A stretch of 64,000 nt of DNA from Ischnura elegans (lineage: Eukaryota > Arthropoda > Insecta > Odonata > Coenagrionidae): contig NC_060254.1 in the NCBI RefSeq assembly GCF_921293095.1, forward strand, positions 113,298,917 through 113,362,916, read 5' to 3'. The stretch's first letter is position 1. The number at the start of each line of letters is the position of its first letter. The notes under the pieces were generated by a model, which worked only from the letters and a program-made list of their open reading frames with translations, ran no database searches and was not told the DNA's origin. Both the position numbers and the translations under genes were made by a program. Positions 33,631-46,636 of this stretch are shown here, one piece after another.

Positions 33631-36600
33631 GGCAAAGTGGGTGATAGTCAAGTTTCTAGATTCGCTTGATGATGAGGAGCCTGCTTTTACGTTCTGCGTT
33701 ATTCCGACGTCATGGCTGGAAACAGATGATGGGGCAGACTATGCCAGATGGCCTCCATCTACAAATTCCCAGAAGGAATTGAAAGCTATCAAAAAAATGA
33801 TACAGGATTGTACCCCAGTATGTATTGAGTGGCCCATCCACATTTTTATTGAAAAAACTCCAGAAATTGGTGAGTTTGTGTGTGGAATAACTTTAAAGCA
33901 ACCTATATTTACTGCAACCTACCTTTTAATTTTTATTGTTATGGCTGGAAAATTTTATACAAACCTTTGTCAAAATCTCTTTAAGTGTTTACATTGCATC
34001 CTTTCTTTAGACACATACAAAGAGACTAAGGAGTATGAAAAATGCATTGGAAAGCTGGGGCAAGGCCGGAACCTGCTCAAAGGCTATGAGGCAAGGCGAC
34101 AAGCTCTCCTTAATAAAAAAAAGGGTTGTCTACCCCAACAAGAAGGCATTTCCAGTAGAAGAGTCGTCAACCGATGACGACAGTATATTTTTGTTACCTG
34201 AACTTCCCCCAGTTCCCAAGAGGAAGAAAATTGAGACAGGCAAGTATACTGTTGCATTCCAGAGATATTCTTTCATGGCTTTGTGCAAACACTATCCTAT
34301 GTCAATGCTTATTATATTGCAACCATTAACCCTGGTGCATGCATGGGTGAACACATGACCACTACTTAATACAACTTTACAACATCTACCCCTCAAAATG
34401 GTCACTGCATTTATTACATAATGTAGTCCTTGTACCTGGGAGGTTTTACTATTCTTCGGCTGTTACTCGTACTATTGCTATAGGAGATACTGGTGGTGCT
34501 TAACCATTTATTTTGTTCTTATATTTAACTACATTTGGTGGTTAAAATTATATTGAAAATCTTCATTTTCACTTGGCATGAAGGATTTATGATGCAAGAT
34601 TTCATTTTGTGGAATAGAAATTAAGGGCCGGTTTTATAATGTCTGGTTAAACTGGAGTTTAAGCTAAGCGTCGGTTAAGTCCCAAAATTCTGTTTTATAA
34701 TCGATGGTTAAGTCAAATCTGAGCGTTAAAGTGGTAGTCAAGCTAAACCATGGATTTCCCTTGGGTAAAAGGTTAACGTGAAGTTTAAATTGTTGAAAAT
34801 GGCGGATGTTTTGAAATGCTGAAGTACCCTACGATAATATACGGAAGAAATAATCGACCAAGCGCAGCATCCTCCGTTTTTATCCGTATCTACGATATCA
34901 GCAATCAATTTCCAATATTTTTAGCACCATACTAGCAATTTAATAAGTGAAATATTTCCATAAGACCGGTGATATATCCGGAACGGACCACTGTTTTCAT
35001 GCTATTCGACGTATTCTACGGTATAGGCTACGAAATCCTTACAAACATCTCAAGTTTGATAATAATCACCATCCAATAAATAATATTGTCTATTCTATGG
35101 ACTGCAGTCGGAGATCGTGTGCCAAACCCCTGAAAATGTTGAAGTTATGCAATATTTGTGCCGGTGTAGGAGTTTGTTATGATTTGTGCCAGCCAAGTGA
35201 GTTGATGAAAAATATTAGAATTACATATCGGAGAAAAAGAAGGAGGTGTAACAGGAGTGTAGGTATAGAAATCTGTTATTACCTGGTTTTGCTGACTTCA
35301 TCAACGAATTTAAAATGTGTCGGTGTTTACAAAGACAGTTTGAATTAGAAGAACAGCCAAGTTTCGTATTTGGCAATCGAAAGAGAGAAAAAGATCGTAC
35401 TTACTGATTGCATTCTGATTTACTAGCATTTGATGTCACTATAGAATTTATAATAAATTGTGAGGATATATGTTATGAGGTGAAAGTATTTTCGTATTTC
35501 CTTTTCCAAAATATATGTTTGTCAAAGTACTACAACAAAAATTGTAGGTAAGTCCATTAACAATATCTGGTGTACGGCTTGGTATTTCTTGGAGATAAAT
35601 ATGTAGGAATAAGTGAGGCAAGTGAAAGATTGCGTGAAAAAGAAAGGATTTTGCACGTTTCGTACGTAATGTATACAAGATACTGTTTGAGTTTTCTTTG
35701 GAAGCTGAGAAAGGCACATTGATGCAACCAATACAGCTCGTTTGGGTAAAAAAGTAAGAATGACTGATTTGCTCATAAGATGGTATGACATATTAATGAA
35801 TTTGTTAGGCAAATGAGCCTTTAGAGTGTGGAAGTTTACTAATTATTGTACTTTTTGTGACTAAGTAATGACCTCTCATTATTTTGATAGAAAAAGATTT
35901 GGAAAGGCACCGTAAGCAAGAGAAGTCTTCTCGTCTCTGAGTGTTCTAATGTGTAGCCTTCAACGGAAAAAATTGCGACTTTATTGCCTAAGTGCTGTTC
36001 GTAGCCAAACAGAGGTTATGTACTATTAAAACCTCCTAGCAAATTATCTACCATCAAAAGTAGCTTCAGAGCTATAGAATCAGTGGTGCATCTACCATCA
36101 AAAGTTGTTTCAGAGCCATAGAATCAGTGGTGCCCATCTAGAACCTCATGTTAAAATATAAGAGTGCCAATTTGGTTACCAATACTTATCTTATTTCAGG
36201 TTTGAATATTTTAATATAGTGAAAGTTAACAATTCGATACCTTATCCTGAAAATGTTTGGTTTTATTCCACACATTTGAGTCTTAATTCAAGGAGAGAAT
36301 TTGGACCCTTGCACCTGAAGACTCATGGAACATCAAAGCCAGATTAATCAAAGAAATATTATTTTAAGGTTCTTAAGCATTGCCTGCTAAGGGAATATAT
36401 TTATTGAGGTTCTCAAGCATTGTCTGCTAAGGGAATGTTTGAAACAATCAGAGTCAGTTGTATTTCTTACAACATTGAGCCAGCTGGGCTACTCTTGCTT
36501 GCTATTGGGGAAAGCTGTTGTCTGTGTACATATGTATTTGCTCATGAGGTTGAATTTACAGGAAATGACTGCGTTCACCACCATTCCATTCGTTATTTTC

Positions 36601-39600
36601 CATGCTTATCAGTGACCACTGAAATTTTTTCATCGATAAGCTCTTTCAAAGTATCTTGTATGATGTTGGGCTAGTTGGAAGTTCTTCATATTAGTAAAAT
36701 TAGACATTGCAGTATTTCCACTGAGTTTTATTATAATAAAATCAGTGGAAATATTGCAATGTCTAATTTTACTAATAACTCTTTCAAAGCCTTAAGTGGG
36801 ATCCTTGGTATGGTTTCTTCATAAAATATTAACCCTTACTACTAATTGTCGACGTTTAACTAACTAATATGTTTAATAAGTCTTCAAAGGATAAGTGAGG
36901 ACATATTCCTATAACAGCCAATTTACATCACATATCTGGTACACTCATTAGTTTCTTGGGAGTTCAATCCCATACGTAGCTTTTATTAATTTTTTCATGC
37001 TCCATCCATTGAACTGTCACTAATGAGTACATACGTTCAAAAAATCAATTAGGTATAATATCATCAACACTTATAATCATGCATGACTAGATATCTCATT
37101 CCAATACTTACTGTTAGAAGTGATCTACTCATTAAGGTTGACGTAGTTCTTTGTAACATACATGGTTATTCCATTTATTCCAGAACCATTGTCTCCCTGC
37201 CCTTGCTTGTTACTGAAAATCCTTACCTTAATCACTGTTGTCAGCATTTCAAGCTTGATATACACTTCATCTACATCATTTATATCTAATTCATCTCCTG
37301 CAAAAATTCCCTCACCTCACTTAACAGGTCTAGCAATTCCTACTTCCTTTTCCTCTGTCAATATTATCTATACATTCCTGTATACCTCTATTCTTATCCT
37401 CCTTCTGGGTCAAAAATACCAGTTCCATGGCAAACCTTACTCCATGTATCTTAACCAGACTTCTATTTGCACTTTGGTATTATGATTTTCCCTTTAATTC
37501 TCCTCTTTTTATTTATTCCAAGGATTATCTCTGTCTCATCTATCTCGCTCCAATCTGCATCACTAGAGATATATTTTAACATGCATAGCTGCAACGTATG
37601 TAATGAGAAACAGTCTATGAGAATGTTCATGTCACAAAGGCAAATTTCTTAATAGATTTATGAAAGTGGAGTGAATGCAAGGGAAATTGCTTCTATAATC
37701 ACTTCATAAATAGAACATGGTATGATAAAATTCTGTGGGGAAGTGGTATTATTGCATTTATGATAATGGAAGCACATACGTTAATTATAAGTGAGTGATG
37801 TCAGTGTGGTGATTTAGAGATTACTTGGTACAGCATTCAAAAGGATATCCCCCAGAAGTAGGTAGTAAAAAAATAACTTAATAACTTACTGTGGCGCCAT
37901 GTAACAACATAATTCCATTGAAAACCCATATCCCAAAAAGACAGTTGCAATGAAGGAGTCATCATGATGGAATCCTTATGCTTTGCATTTGATACAAATA
38001 AATTCTTTAAATGCTATATAAATAACAGTATATTTGTACAGTGACGGATACATGGGGGGGGGGGGGCTAAGGAGGGTTTCCAATTTGCTCCCCTTGGGTA
38101 TCATCCACTTTACACTAGATAGAATGGTGGTTTATTTCCAACCTCCACTACAGCTGGAATTTTAACCTCACCTAGCCCAACCCCCTTGTCCCTATCCTGG
38201 ATCCACTACTGTCTTTGTATAATTTAGTACTCTGCTAAATATTTAAAACATGTTCAATGAAAGCTTCATATTTTGTGGGCTGAGAATAAAAGAAAATATC
38301 TATCACATGTATAGTATAGTATTCATAAACACCACTGAGAGTTGAAATTTAATGATTTCATTCTGATTAGATATGTTTTTTGACAGATTTTTTATAAATT
38401 GAACCCAGCAACTTTAATATCTTTGCACCCCATCTCTTTTCCTTAAATCTTAAATACAATACAAGCCTTTGCTGTTGATTAGATATGAAGTTAGTTATGT
38501 TAGCACTTAAAACTTATTCTTACACAAGGTTTGCAAAAATAGTATTAACATAAAGAATAGATCCCCCATCCCAAGCTATGAGCCAAAAAGAGTTGCAATA
38601 TTTGTTACAGATGCATATTTTTATAACAACATGCAGCCTACTTGTAAAGTATGAAAGGTTTGCTGCAAACTGTACATTTATTTAATAATTGGATAGCAGG
38701 AGCCCTTGAAGTAACTGTGGTAGGGTTATGCATAAGTTATTCAAACTTTATTCATTCTTCTCTAATTATAATTTTTGACTGTGAAGCTATGTCCATAATC
38801 AGTGATTTCTGAACATCCATTCAATTTAAAATGGCAATGAATACATTCTCAATGGCATTACCATAAAGACTCACAGTCATCCCTATTACAATATCAACTA
38901 CACTATTGACAGCCAGTATCAAAATATGTTTCACTTTATACTTCAATGGTAAGGGCTACTTGGTGTCATGCAATAGATTTTGGTATCTCTAATGAAGAAA
39001 TTTAAACTTAGTTCTGTCCCTTATTGAAAATTTATTTGCCAGAGATTATGGATTTCATGAAACATATTGCTTCTTAACAGTATATGTATATATATAATCA
39101 TAAAAAAGATGAGATAATTTAAAGTTATGAAATATCTGCTGCTAGCTGACAATTATATGGCTCAATTCTTTTCGTGTCTGTAACACGAGTGGCACATGGC
39201 TGAATATACCTCCTCATTGTGAAAATTTTAATAAAACTGAAAATGCTCTATAAAAACACAAAAATCATCAAAGGAATTACCATGAATTGATCATAACAAT
39301 GACATCATTGTGACAGGAGCCTCGTTATCGTTTTGATGAACACTGATGAATTTTTCTATAAGACGGTGGTTGGTTATAAAGTCTGTTATTTAAATTATGG
39401 CCATGGTGAGTACTTTGAAAACGGGAAAGGCTTTGATTATTCACAACTAACAAGTTGTCCCTAATTCCGTAGGGAACGCAGAGATTATGATAAATTAGCG
39501 TAGGGGCCATACTAACGCTTAGAAGATATATCTTACTGCAAAAGTATGATTAAAATTTATCGTCATTATGATTACATTGTAGCCTCAAAATGTTCGTAAA

Positions 39601-41600
39601 ATCGCTCTGGTGGCCTACTCAATAGAAAACAATTTCGATTGGTTTAACAATACAAATGAGAATCTTCGTTCTCGTTTAATAAGCACAAACAAGGTTAATT
39701 TACCACTATTTCTTGCAAAGGGACTCCACCTTGATTCAATCCATTAACAAATAGTAATTCATTATACAATTAACACTTGTACTTGCCAAATATTCACAAA
39801 TCGAGGCGAGTATTTTTATTTTAACGACACACTGATGATTGACCATAAGATCGTCAACGATTAAAACCGAAAATATTGGCGTCATCTTCGTTTTCAAAGC
39901 TAACCATCACTTCAAAACAAACGTAAACAATTCTTTCACCACTCTCCAACTCGATTTTTTTCAATTTTGACTTTCGTCTGTTTCACTTTTCGCGATCAAT
40001 TGTTGGTATGAGAATTACAGTAGCTGCGCTTTCCTCTCGTTAAAGTTCCCATCAGCCAACCGGCGGTAGGATTTGCTTTATAAAACACAACCTCTCGTTA
40101 AACTCCACGTTACCGTAATCTCCACGTCAACTTAACGTGAGGTTTAACCAGACATTATAAAACCGGCCCTTAGTGTATATAATGGAACAGTAATGTAATT
40201 GCACCTTTGGTTTCAGTGAGAACAGAGAGTCCTGTGGAGGAGGTACGCAGTGGTGATGGAGAATCAACAAATAGTCACGGCATGTCACAGCCTCCAGTGG
40301 GACATGGCATCTCCTCTCAGGGTAATGATATGGAAGTGCTTTAGTTTCAAAATTTATTCTTCAATGTTTGTGCATATTTTTGGCCTTTGGAGTTGATCAT
40401 TTCATTTTAAGTAATAACTTTTCGCTTTCAATTATTCTTGTAGGTGCACTGACGGATAATAGGGTTGGAGATGATTCTTTGAAATGTAAGTAGTAAGCTT
40501 ATATTTGAAGATATTTGTCTGATGGCTTGCTGTTTTCAACAAAAATTTTTCTTTGCAGATGTCACTGTATCCATGTTCAATGAATTCAGGGTGTGGCAGG
40601 AAGTAGAGAATGCCAACCAGAAAGCCGAAAATGAAACCATATTAAAAAACCAAGAAAAAATTATAAATCTTCTCTCAAATGGAAATTTAAAGGCAGGGGT
40701 TTCTGAAGGCTTTACAGTACCGTTGGAATTGCCGATAAATAGTTTATTGGAACTGGAGACTTTAGATGCATATCTTGGTAGGGACAAAATGTTCCAAGAT
40801 TTCATGGTAAGCTGTCATTATTATTCAATACTTCATGGTAAAATATAATTGACAGTGCAAGATAAACATTATGATATGTATTGAATAAATTACAATCCTT
40901 AGGCATAGTGATTTGAGCATTCATATGTTTTTAAATTTGTAAGTTTTTTTTCCCAATTTAGGTAGCGGATTTCAAGGGAACGAAAACTAAGTTTATTGGA
41001 GATTTCGTTAGAAAAAACTTAGTAAAAGTTTTGACTAATGCAGTTGCCTCGCAATTAAACTGGGCAGGAAAAAATGGCAAGGTTTCTTTCAAAAAGTTTT
41101 CAAACATAATACGAATTTTGAAAGGTATGTATCATTCAAAATATCAGGAATGATGGCCATGAAAGGATATCACTGGAATGAATATGGCCCTTAATAACCA
41201 CAATCTTCCTGAAAATTTTGATCTTTTGGGATTCCCTCCAATGATATTCTCCATCAATGCTAACATTTCAAGGGTAGTTTTCCATTGTGTAGTCAGGACT
41301 TTTAATTAATTGGAACATGAAAAGCTTTGATGATTGAGGAGGGTTATCAATTTCCAACTGCTACACACATCCCATTTCAAACAAATCTTTCTTGTTCTAT
41401 AGTTTGAATTTTCAATCCTGGAAAAGAACTCATAAATATCACATTTCATGAAGCTTGGTTGTGTATTTTCCTTTGCCAAAATATAATGTTAATTTTCTCT
41501 GTTTTCAGATGCAGCTCAAGAAGTTGAGGGACGCTTCGATGAAGATTTGTTTAAACTGCATATCGCAAACTGGCTTGCTCAAGCACCGAAGAGGAAGTGA
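33631..41600 (+). CDS. DUF4806-domain protein, seven exons, one frameshift
   Basis: Exons are 33631-33869, 34011-34239, 40217-40321, 40444-40485, 40559-40806, 40962-41124 and 41509-41600, about 371 residues. Splices are GT-AG except a GC-AG donor after 34239. The N-terminus reads WVIVKFLDS...VIPTSWLE...RWPP, the usual start of this family. The C-terminus has LPINSLLELETLDAYLG, FVRKNLVKVLTNAVASQLNW and GKVSFKKF (DUF4806). All phases agree only if the A-run near 34113-34120 holds seven and not eight A; as written, translation ends at 34177. The initiating Met is probably in an unseen upstream exon. The 6 kb intron contains a 5.5 kb TIR element. Function is unknown; the family is multi-copy in arthropods, so it may be transposon-borne. 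Confidence 0.82.
36691..36775. mobile_element. Near-perfect hairpin MITE with TA flanks
   Basis: The 34-nt arms TTAGTAAAATTAGACATTGC... and their inverse differ at one base and enclose a second small palindrome (TTTTATTATAATAAAA). TA stands on both sides. Typical of mariner-type MITEs; a transcript would fold like a microRNA precursor. Confidence 0.75.
38039..38211. mobile_element. hAT-type MITE
   Basis: The left end is CAGTGACGGATACATGG and the right end CCTGGATCCACTACTG. Duplication is TATTTGTA / TCTTTGTA (seven of eight). 173 bp, no frame. Confidence 0.7.
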
Positions 41601-41684
41601 GGTTGCACATATATCAGGACTTGCACTTAACTGTGAAAACCTCAAAGCCATCTATAAGCTGTGACTTTCGTCTACCATGAAAAA

Positions 41685-41870
41685 AAACAGAAAAAGGTTT
41701 GAATTTTGTCTCAAACTTCATTGTAGAACTACGAATGACGGATAAAAAGAAAAAAGTGATGTGTCAATCATCTTTCAAGGCCCGTTTGCGGTGTGCCATG
41801 ACAATGCATAAACCTTAGGTCCTCCGTGCCCTGGCAACTTTTACAAAGACTTCGATAAATTAGATGCCTT
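41685..41870 (+). repeat. Dispersed repeat fragment shared with 58.5-58.7 kb
   Basis: CTCAAACTTCATTGTAGAACTA, the GACGGAT(A/C)AAAAGAAAAA stretch and GTGCCATGACAA...ACCTTA all recur in order at about 58540-58720 and, inverted, near 55780. It lies directly 3' of the DUF4806 stop codon. Confidence 0.5.
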
Positions 41871-41902
41871 GTAAATGCCGACATCCAATGAAGACTTTCC
41901 TA

Positions 41903-42554
41903 TAATTTTTTTATTGCCTAGATCGAAAGATTATTACTCCTGGAGTACGTATTTCACGCTTTTAGATTTTTAAATGACGGTATTTATCTTTCGCGATTAA
42001 ATGAAAGGTGAAAATTTTCAAGCGCGCGAAAACGCGACACGTAAGTATGAATGCCGGGAAATTTCTCCGTACGACGTATTTCTGGTCCCCGGTGCCGCCC
42101 TGTGAGGTGACCTTGAGGCGAGGCTTAGCGTTGATACGACGCAGGCTGCTAGCGGGTAGCTGAGTACCCTGCTGGCTGGTAGCGCTTGGCTTAAATAAGG
42201 TTTATTAATACCTTATCAAGCGAGGAAAACTTTCCAACCTTAGCCAGTTTTAATAAGTGATTATTAAGACATGTTTCCCTGAGCTCTGCGCCTCATGCAT
42301 GCATTGGTAACCTCAGATGATGTATAACTCCTATCCTCTCATGTAGAAACTAGGTCCCTGTGACGTCACGTGGAGTGGCATCGTATGGGCACCAATCTGA
42401 CCATTTTCAAATGAGGATAAAAATTGACCATTGCCATTCGTCTAAACCGGTATTTCTAAACCAAAATAATTTGTGTATTATGAATACACTAATGGTGGGT
42501 AACGAATCGCAATCAATGCCTTTCGTTTTCTTTGATGAAGGAAACTACCCTATT
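41903..42554 (+). repeat. Dispersed 650-bp repeat, copy 2
   Basis: Same start, internal GCTGCTAGCGGGTAGCTGAG block and AAGGAAACTACCCTATT end as the copies at 11981 and 53971. Confidence 0.7.
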
Positions 42555-42559
42555 TCAAA

Positions 42560-43740
42560 TGTAATATTGCTATTGTTATCAAATTGTCATCTTTAACTCT
42601 CTTTGTTTTATTCTCTTATAAATAAGAAAACATTTGACAAGACAAGACACAAGACAAATTTGTTAAAACAGTGCTTTAGCAGGAAAGAAATCTTTCTCAG
42701 TCCACGTTTGCTAAGGGGATCCAAATTGCTTGAAGGCACTTAGATGCAAACGATTTCTCAGACATTTGAGCTCCTGGATTGCTTTAATTATGTCCACTTA
42801 ACCCTGGTAATTTACTTTTGTAATAATTTCTGTAATTCTCCCAACCCCAACATCAACTTATCTGTCTCCATTGATTCCAGGCCATGAAACTTTTGTCTTT
42901 AAGCCGGGGTTCATGTCTGTAGTCGGAACTTCTTGGGGATCAAAAACTGAGATCTTTTCAAATACGGATTTTTCTGCTTATGTCTTCTACCATAAGAGAA
43001 CTAAGTATGGTTGGTGCCTTTTCAGCCATCTGCACAGGTATTAACTTTACAGCAGCTGCTTTAGAGGTTGTCATGTTTTGCAAATGTGATAAGTGGTTTT
43101 ATCAAAAAAAAAGTACTCTTATGAATATTCTTGACGCTCATTTTTAACTTCCTTAACCCTTTCAAAATGGTTGAGCTCTCTCCTTAGCATGAATGTAGGA
43201 CTGCGCCCCAAGAGACTCGTCTGTCTTCTCTGTATGGAGCATTTATGTTGGACATTTGTTAAGAAAGGTCTTGCGGATAATCACTCACTCTCAACACCAA
43301 CCTTTTTTGATCCTTCCCACTGGGGATTTCGCATTATCTTGGGCTCCGAGGGTAGTTGGTCACCCTCCTTTCGCAGTTTATGACCCTACCAACAGCATTG
43401 GTTAGCTGTCAACTCATGCTTTGTTTATGTGAATTAGCTACATGTATGGATGATTGTTGCTTGCACGTGAATTGCAGACTTCCAATTGAATTTCTCGTTT
43501 TATTCTGAGAATTTTAAAATTTTGAATGAAGCTCTGCCATCAGCATTAACGAATTTAATGCATTAACAATTTCCATGTTGATTTCATACTGAAATTGAAA
43601 TATAAGTTAATATTTATGGTAGAATTTAATTTAAAAATTGTAAACGCTGCTTAAAAGACAAAGAAATCAATTCTTAGTTTAAATTTTTTGAGAAGGAAGC
43701 ATATGCATATTTATTTCGCAAACTAACGGAATGAGCAATG
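42560..43740. other. No gene assigned
   Basis: A 160-bp open stretch at 42881-43038 with splice-like edges exists but matches no family I know. The rest has only short frames. Confidence 0.4.
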
Positions 43741-44299
43741 TTATGACTGTGGTCCCTAGCCACAAAGAGGGGTAACGTAAGACGAGGAGGGTTCTAGGTT
43801 CATGTTCTCGGATTTCAGCAGTTACAGCCTGCGTTGGGTCCCGAAACTAAGACTTTGCGAATGTCATAAAAGGAGGAGAGCAAGGAAACGTGTATTTTCG
43901 GCATTCATTCGCCTGAGTAGGAAAATCTCTGTTGCCTTTCGTCTCCCGGGTCAAGAAACATCCTGCCGCATATTTTCGTCATTATTTGCGAAAGGGTTAA
44001 CTCTTTGTAGAGCGTGAGCTTTTGCATAGTTTGTGCACTCCAGTAATTTTATTAACTCAACCATCGGATTCCCATGGCCTTTTGGCTACTTTACAGACAT
44101 CGTGTGAACACGGTTTAGACATCCTCCAGACAAACAAGTCGCCTTATTTCCTCGGTATGTGTTTTGTTGAGGAAATCATGAATTTTCTCCAATTCATGGG
44201 CGATTTTCACCAACGCAGACGCGATTCTCATAATTTCTTCCTTCTGCACATGCTTCTCCACAAAATTGTTTTTCGACGTGCATAATTAAGCCGTTTTTT

Positions 44300-44470
44300 T
44301 CACTGCATTGGCTGCTCACCGACGCGACGAATTTCCATTGGCCGCCATTCGCGACACGGCGCTGTGAATTCAGAGAGTCGTCTTGTCGGAAAGTGGCCTG
44401 AATTTAACGGCGTGTGCCGGGAACGGCAGCCAGCGATACGTCGTTTCCGTAAGTCGTAAACAAAGGCGAT
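44300..44470. promoter_or_regulatory. CpG-rich block with CCAAT boxes
   Basis: It is far richer in CpG than its surroundings (ACCGACGCGACGAA, CGCGACACGGCGC, CGATACGTCG), with two inverted CCAAT boxes (CATTGGC) near 44307 and 44336 and a donor-like CCGTAAGT near 44450. It could be a promoter or non-coding first exon. No gene is clearly attached. Confidence 0.3.
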
Positions 44471-44883
44471 AAGTCAAAGCCAACACTCTAGCCACCACAA
44501 CAACCCGATCCCCAAGTTATTCAGGGTCCATTGTAATGGTACACTGGTATCCTTATTCAAAGATTTTTGACAATTATTACAACAAAAATGTTCCTCCTTC
44601 AACGTAATACACGAATCAATGATTAATGTCATTTTCATTTTGATCGGAAAGGTCTGTTATGCATGTAAGATATTTTCTATTCATATGTTTTGATCATTGT
44701 ATTTCTTTTTAATCCTACAATTAGATATTTCTAGGGTGTAATTAAGTCAAACCACATTTTTATTGTTTGATATATGTATATTTTTTTTATTCTACTAAGT
44801 ACATAAAATTTAAGTTTTCATTATGTTATATACAAGTTTTCTTTGAAAACAGCCACGCAAATGTTTTTATTTAACAATTCTAC

Positions 44884-45090
44884 CTATCCTGCTTTTAAAA
44901 TTAAATATTTTGGTAGTTTAATCCATCTTTCCTCCTCCTTATGACTAATATACGCAGTTAGTTCTCCTCTTGCTCTCCCTACTCGTACCACAAAATAATT
45001 TTCACTTTCAGCCAACTCCCTTGATTGTAAGAATGTTTCCTTCCTCTGCAAATTCATGAGTCGACTAATCACCTCTTCTGAAATATCCAT
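44884..45090 (-). CDS. Small hypothetical protein, 68 residues
   Basis: An ATG-started minus-strand frame follows a good acceptor (TTATTTTACAG, 45094-45104), so it reads like a last exon. The sequence has normal protein composition: a charged helix-like start (MDISEEVISRLMNLQRKE) then SENYFVVRVGRARGELTAYI and KLPKYLILKAG. I do not recognise the family. The upstream exon would lie where the Jockey LINE has inserted. It may be a remnant. Confidence 0.35.
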   Translation of the reverse strand: MDISEEVISRLMNLQRKETFLQSRELAESENYFVVRVGRARGELTAYISHKEEERWIKLPKYLILKAG

Positions 45091-45164
45091 ATTACTGTAA
45101 AATAAGTCATAAAGTTTAATTTAAATATTCAAGTATGTTTTAACAACGCATGAAAAATTTTCAA

Positions 45165-46495
45165 CTCACATTTGGTCTCGGTTTCTCGGATTATGTTTCG
45201 AATTTTGGCTCGTATCTTCAACGATGTATTAAAAATTTCGTACTTCCCAACAACGTGGAAATTTGCAAAAATTATAATGATTCCCAAACCGAATAAACCG
45301 GCTTCAAATCCATCTTCATACCGTCTGATCAGTTTGCTAAATACTCTATCAAAACTGTTCGAATCGATCATTCACTCTCGCTTACGCAACTTCGCGCAAG
45401 AAAACAACATCATCCGACCAGAGCAAACCGGCTTCCGCAGCAACACTTCAACCACTCATGAAGTCCTGAGACTGGTGGAAGACATCACCGCCGGCTTCAA
45501 CTCCAGATTGATCTCCCACTGCGTGCTGCTGGATCTCGAAGCTGCCTTCGACCGCGTATGGACCCTGGGCCTTATCCAAAAATTAACCGATATCAACCTT
45601 CCTCCTTACATAATCAAAATCATCCAATCCTTCTCTTCCGACCGATCCTTTTTTGTCCAAATCTATTCCTCTGCATCCTTTTTCCATCCCATTTCCTCCG
45701 GCGTGCCATCCTTTCCCCATCATGTTTAACCTCTATGTGAATGATACCCCTTCCCTTCCTCAAACCCGCCTCTATCAGTATGCCGATGATGCAACCTTAA
45801 TGGCCCAGGGATCCGATCCGCATAAAACAGCTGACATTCTCCAAGACCACCTGGACGAATATGAAGATTGGGCGGCCGAGTGGAAACTCAGCATCAACGC
45901 TGCAGACAAATGCAATCACATAGTTTTCTCCAGACGACCGAAAGCCGGTGAAGGCCACGATCTATACTACAGAAATAAGCGTATTCCGAAATGCTCAACT
46001 GTAAAATACCTCGGAGTTACGCTTCATAAACACCTCTCTCTGGGCTTGTCACATCCAGTCTTCAATCAAGAAATCGCAGGGAATCTACGCTGCTCTATTT
46101 CCACTGATGAAATCGAATTCTCCTCTGGCATTAAAAACTAAGCTTTTACTTTATAATTCTTCAATTAAACCGCTTTCAACGTACGCCTCTCCAGTTTGGC
46201 TTCATGCCGCAGCAACCCATTTGAAGCGAATTCAGACTTGCGAAAATAAAATTCTTAGAAAAATAATTGGAGCCCCATGGTTCATCAGCAACCGACAAAT
46301 CCGAAAAGATCTCAACATAACACCAATTTTAACATTTCTTAAGTCCGCAGTAGAAAATTTTCAATATTCCTTTGGCAAAACAAATTATGAACTGTTAAAG
46401 AATCTTTGGGATTGCATTATTCCAAATAAACCACGACATAAAACCCCCAAATTTGCCCTAAAACCTTCTCACATTTCCTTACCTACCTAGTACCT
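45165..46495 (+). mobile_element. Jockey-type LINE, 5'-truncated, frameshifted
   Basis: RT motifs in order are FPTTWKFAKIIMIPKPNK, SYRLISLLNTLSKLFE, LDLEAAFDRVW, SSGVP, then in another frame MFNLYVNDTP and the catalytic YADDATLM, then KYLGVTLHKHLS. In a third frame LKTKLLLYNSSIKPLSTYAS and the C-terminus end at 46490. The segment around SGVPQGS...SPI is shortened and shifts the frame near 45715, and a second shift lies near 46090. No endonuclease. It ends some 50 bp before the next TIR element. Confidence 0.88.
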
Positions 46496-46636
46496 AACCT
46501 AAGCAATGCTTAGACTGCAACTTCAAGAAAAGAAGCCAACTGTACCCTGACAAAAATAAACTCCACCATGGTGGGTACAGGAAGGGTGGCATCCTTCGTG
46601 GTGGGTAGTTACCCTTGCACAACCCACGCCCTACCC

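Larger units (their letters stand above)
34624..40169. mobile_element. 5.5-kb TIR element in the DUF4806 intron, TTA duplication
   Basis: Perfect 28-bp inverted ends begin GGGCCGGTTTTATAATGTCT. TTA occurs on both sides (34621-34623 and 40170-40172). Subterminal regions repeat GGTTAA/TTAACC and GTTTAA words. The interior is AT-rich; 34.9-35.4 kb has a 133-codon frame without recognisable domain, and 35.9-39.9 kb holds a hairpin MITE and a hAT MITE but no gene I can identify. TTA duplication and GGGCCGG ends fit PIF/Harbinger. Confidence 0.8.

Noticed and set aside
34947-35348. 133-codon frame inside the 5.5 kb element
   Set aside because: No transposase motif or other domain seen; kept only as a remark in the element entry.
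42881-43038. Exon-like open stretch with acceptor and donor
   Set aside because: Only about 53 codons, no recognisable family, no neighbouring exons in phase.
45129-45371. Minus-strand 80-codon frame
   Set aside because: Antisense shadow of the Jockey LINE reverse transcriptase.
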